14,460 nt of DNA, taken from assembly GCA_002409675.1 (NCBI GenBank), contig DHOB01000064.1, positions 1 through 14,460 on the forward strand. Direction: 5' to 3'. Position 1 is the stretch's first letter; every line of letters starts with the position of its first letter. This stretch comes from Ruminococcaceae bacterium UBA5401 (lineage in GTDB: Bacteria; Bacillota; Clostridia; Oscillospirales; Acutalibacteraceae). The notes under the pieces were generated by a model. It did no database searches and was not told where the DNA came from. It worked only from the letters and a program-made list of their open reading frames with translations. Both the position numbers and the translations under genes were made by a program. Shown here one piece after another: positions 13,793 through 14,460 of this stretch.

Positions 13793-14460
13793 ATGATTCA
13801 GCAGATTCAGGTACAACAGACCCGGCGGCCGCAGGTCCGGCAAAGCGCCGGAACCAGGGCGCGGCAGACGGAAAAGGCCGGCGGCTTCGGCTCCATCCTT
13901 TCGGCAAAGTCGAAGGAGCGGGCGGAGCAGACCGACCCCGCAGAAGATGAAAAAACGGAGCGGCCCCCGGAGAAACAGCAGAAAGACACGGAGGACCGCC
14001 CGGCGGCCGCGATGCTTTCGCAGCTGGCGGCACAGCCGGCGGCTCCGGCGATGCCTGCGGCCCCGGAGGGGGCGGAGGCACTGCCCGCGCTTTCGGCGGC
14101 AAAGCTGACGGCCGTCCGGGTGCTGCCGCTGGCGGCGAAGCCGGGCGCGGGGGCTGAAATCCCGTCCGCAGCACCTTCCGCGGGCGCAGAACCGGCGGCG
14201 GGACAGGCGGCGCGGCCGCTTCCGCTCACGGTGGAGACTTTGCCGGCGGAGCAGTCCGCACAGCAGGTCCCGCGGCAGGCGGGCGACCTTGACACCCTGC
14301 CGCAGGCGGCCGAAGAGCCGCGGCAGAACCCGGAGGCCATGCGGGCGGGGGAGACCCCGTCGGTGCGGAGCGGCGTGCGCGCGTCCGGCCAGACGGCGGC
14401 CCGCGCCGGCAGCCTGCCGGCAGGGCAGGCCGCCAGGGCCCGCGCCCCGGAGGAACCCGG
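13793..14460 (+). CDS. fliK: Flagellar hook-length control protein FliK, N-terminal part
   Basis: FliK is secreted during hook growth, measures hook length and switches export specificity from hook to filament proteins. The frame is open from the ATG at 13793 to the window end (222 codons) and continues beyond it. The visible part is low-complexity: it starts MIQQIQVQQTRRPQVRQ, then an acidic Lys/Glu region (about 40-70), then a long Ala/Pro/Gln/Glu-rich stretch with no hydrophobic core. FliK N-terminal halves are usually like this, while the diagnostic C-terminal Flg_hook domain would lie to the right of the window. The call therefore rests on position after fliJ, the strong ribosome site and composition. 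Confidence 0.8.
   Translation, partial: MIQQIQVQQTRRPQVRQSAGTRARQTEKAGGFGSILSAKSKERAEQTDPAEDEKTERPPEKQQKDTEDRPAAAMLSQLAAQPAAPAMPAAPEGAEALPALSAAKLTAVRVLPLAAKPGAGAEIPSAAPSAGAEPAAGQAARPLPLTVETLPAEQSAQQVPRQAGDLDTLPQAAEEPRQNPEAMRAGETPSVRSGVRASGQTAARAGSLPAGQAARARAPEEP

Noticed and set aside
11733..14174. An 813-codon open frame on the minus strand opposite fliI, fliJ and fliK
   Set aside because: It mirrors strongly conserved genes on the other strand, is low-complexity Arg/Ala/Gly/Pro-rich, and has no family signature. Long antisense frames are expected in GC-rich coding DNA.
1..14460. CRISPR arrays, tRNA or rRNA genes, insertion sequences, phage genes
   Set aside because: I looked for regularly spaced repeats, cloverleaf-like sequences, transposase motifs and terminal inverted repeats and saw none. 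The only notable direct repeat is the two-copy element at 201-361.

Overview
This window is a flagellar biosynthesis locus from a GC-rich, Gram-positive-type bacterium. The order flgM-flgN-flgK-flgL-(small ORF)-fliW-csrA-flagellin on the minus strand matches the Bacillus/Clostridia arrangement. Strong AAGGAGG-type ribosome binding sites, a CsrA with a C-terminal extension, and FliW also point to Firmicutes. High GC with strongly GC-biased codons suggests a Clostridia lineage of the Oscillospiraceae kind. That last step is an inference from composition and style, not something the sequence proves.

Layout. Positions 1-488 carry no gene I can support. They hold an unidentified, structured-looking stretch at the left edge, two intrinsic terminators reading leftward, and a pair of GC-rich direct repeats about 88 bp apart. 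Positions 489-6655 are the late block on the minus strand. From its promoter downward this runs flgM (anti-sigma-28), flgN (chaperone), flgK and flgL (hook-filament junction), an unrecognised 111-residue ORF, fliW and csrA, then a terminator. The flagellin gene follows with its own sigma-28 promoter, a structured leader of about 160 nt, and a terminator. Positions 6656-7077 are a divergent intergenic region with an exact-consensus sigma-28 promoter facing flgM and a probable sigma-A promoter facing flgB. Positions 7078-14460 are the early block on the plus strand: flgB, flgC, fliE, fliF, fliG, fliH, fliI, fliJ and fliK. This encodes the rod, MS-ring, rotor and export ATPase complex. Several genes overlap, and fliK is cut by the window end.

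How it works together. The plus-strand operon builds the basal body and export apparatus. The minus-strand genes take over once export begins: sigma-28 is held by FlgM until FlgM is secreted, then drives flgM itself and flagellin. FliW, CsrA and flagellin form a second loop in which CsrA represses flagellin translation and FliW relieves it. The flagellin leader contains a perfect 9-bp hairpin whose 4-nt loop is AGGA, plus a GGA-rich ribosome binding site, which is what CsrA control would look like.

I did not find a clearly new multi-gene system. The least explained items are the small ORF in the yviE position, the structured DNA or RNA and 88-bp repeats beyond the flagellin gene, the AT-richer central part of flagellin, and the hairpin-rich leader of the flgB operon.
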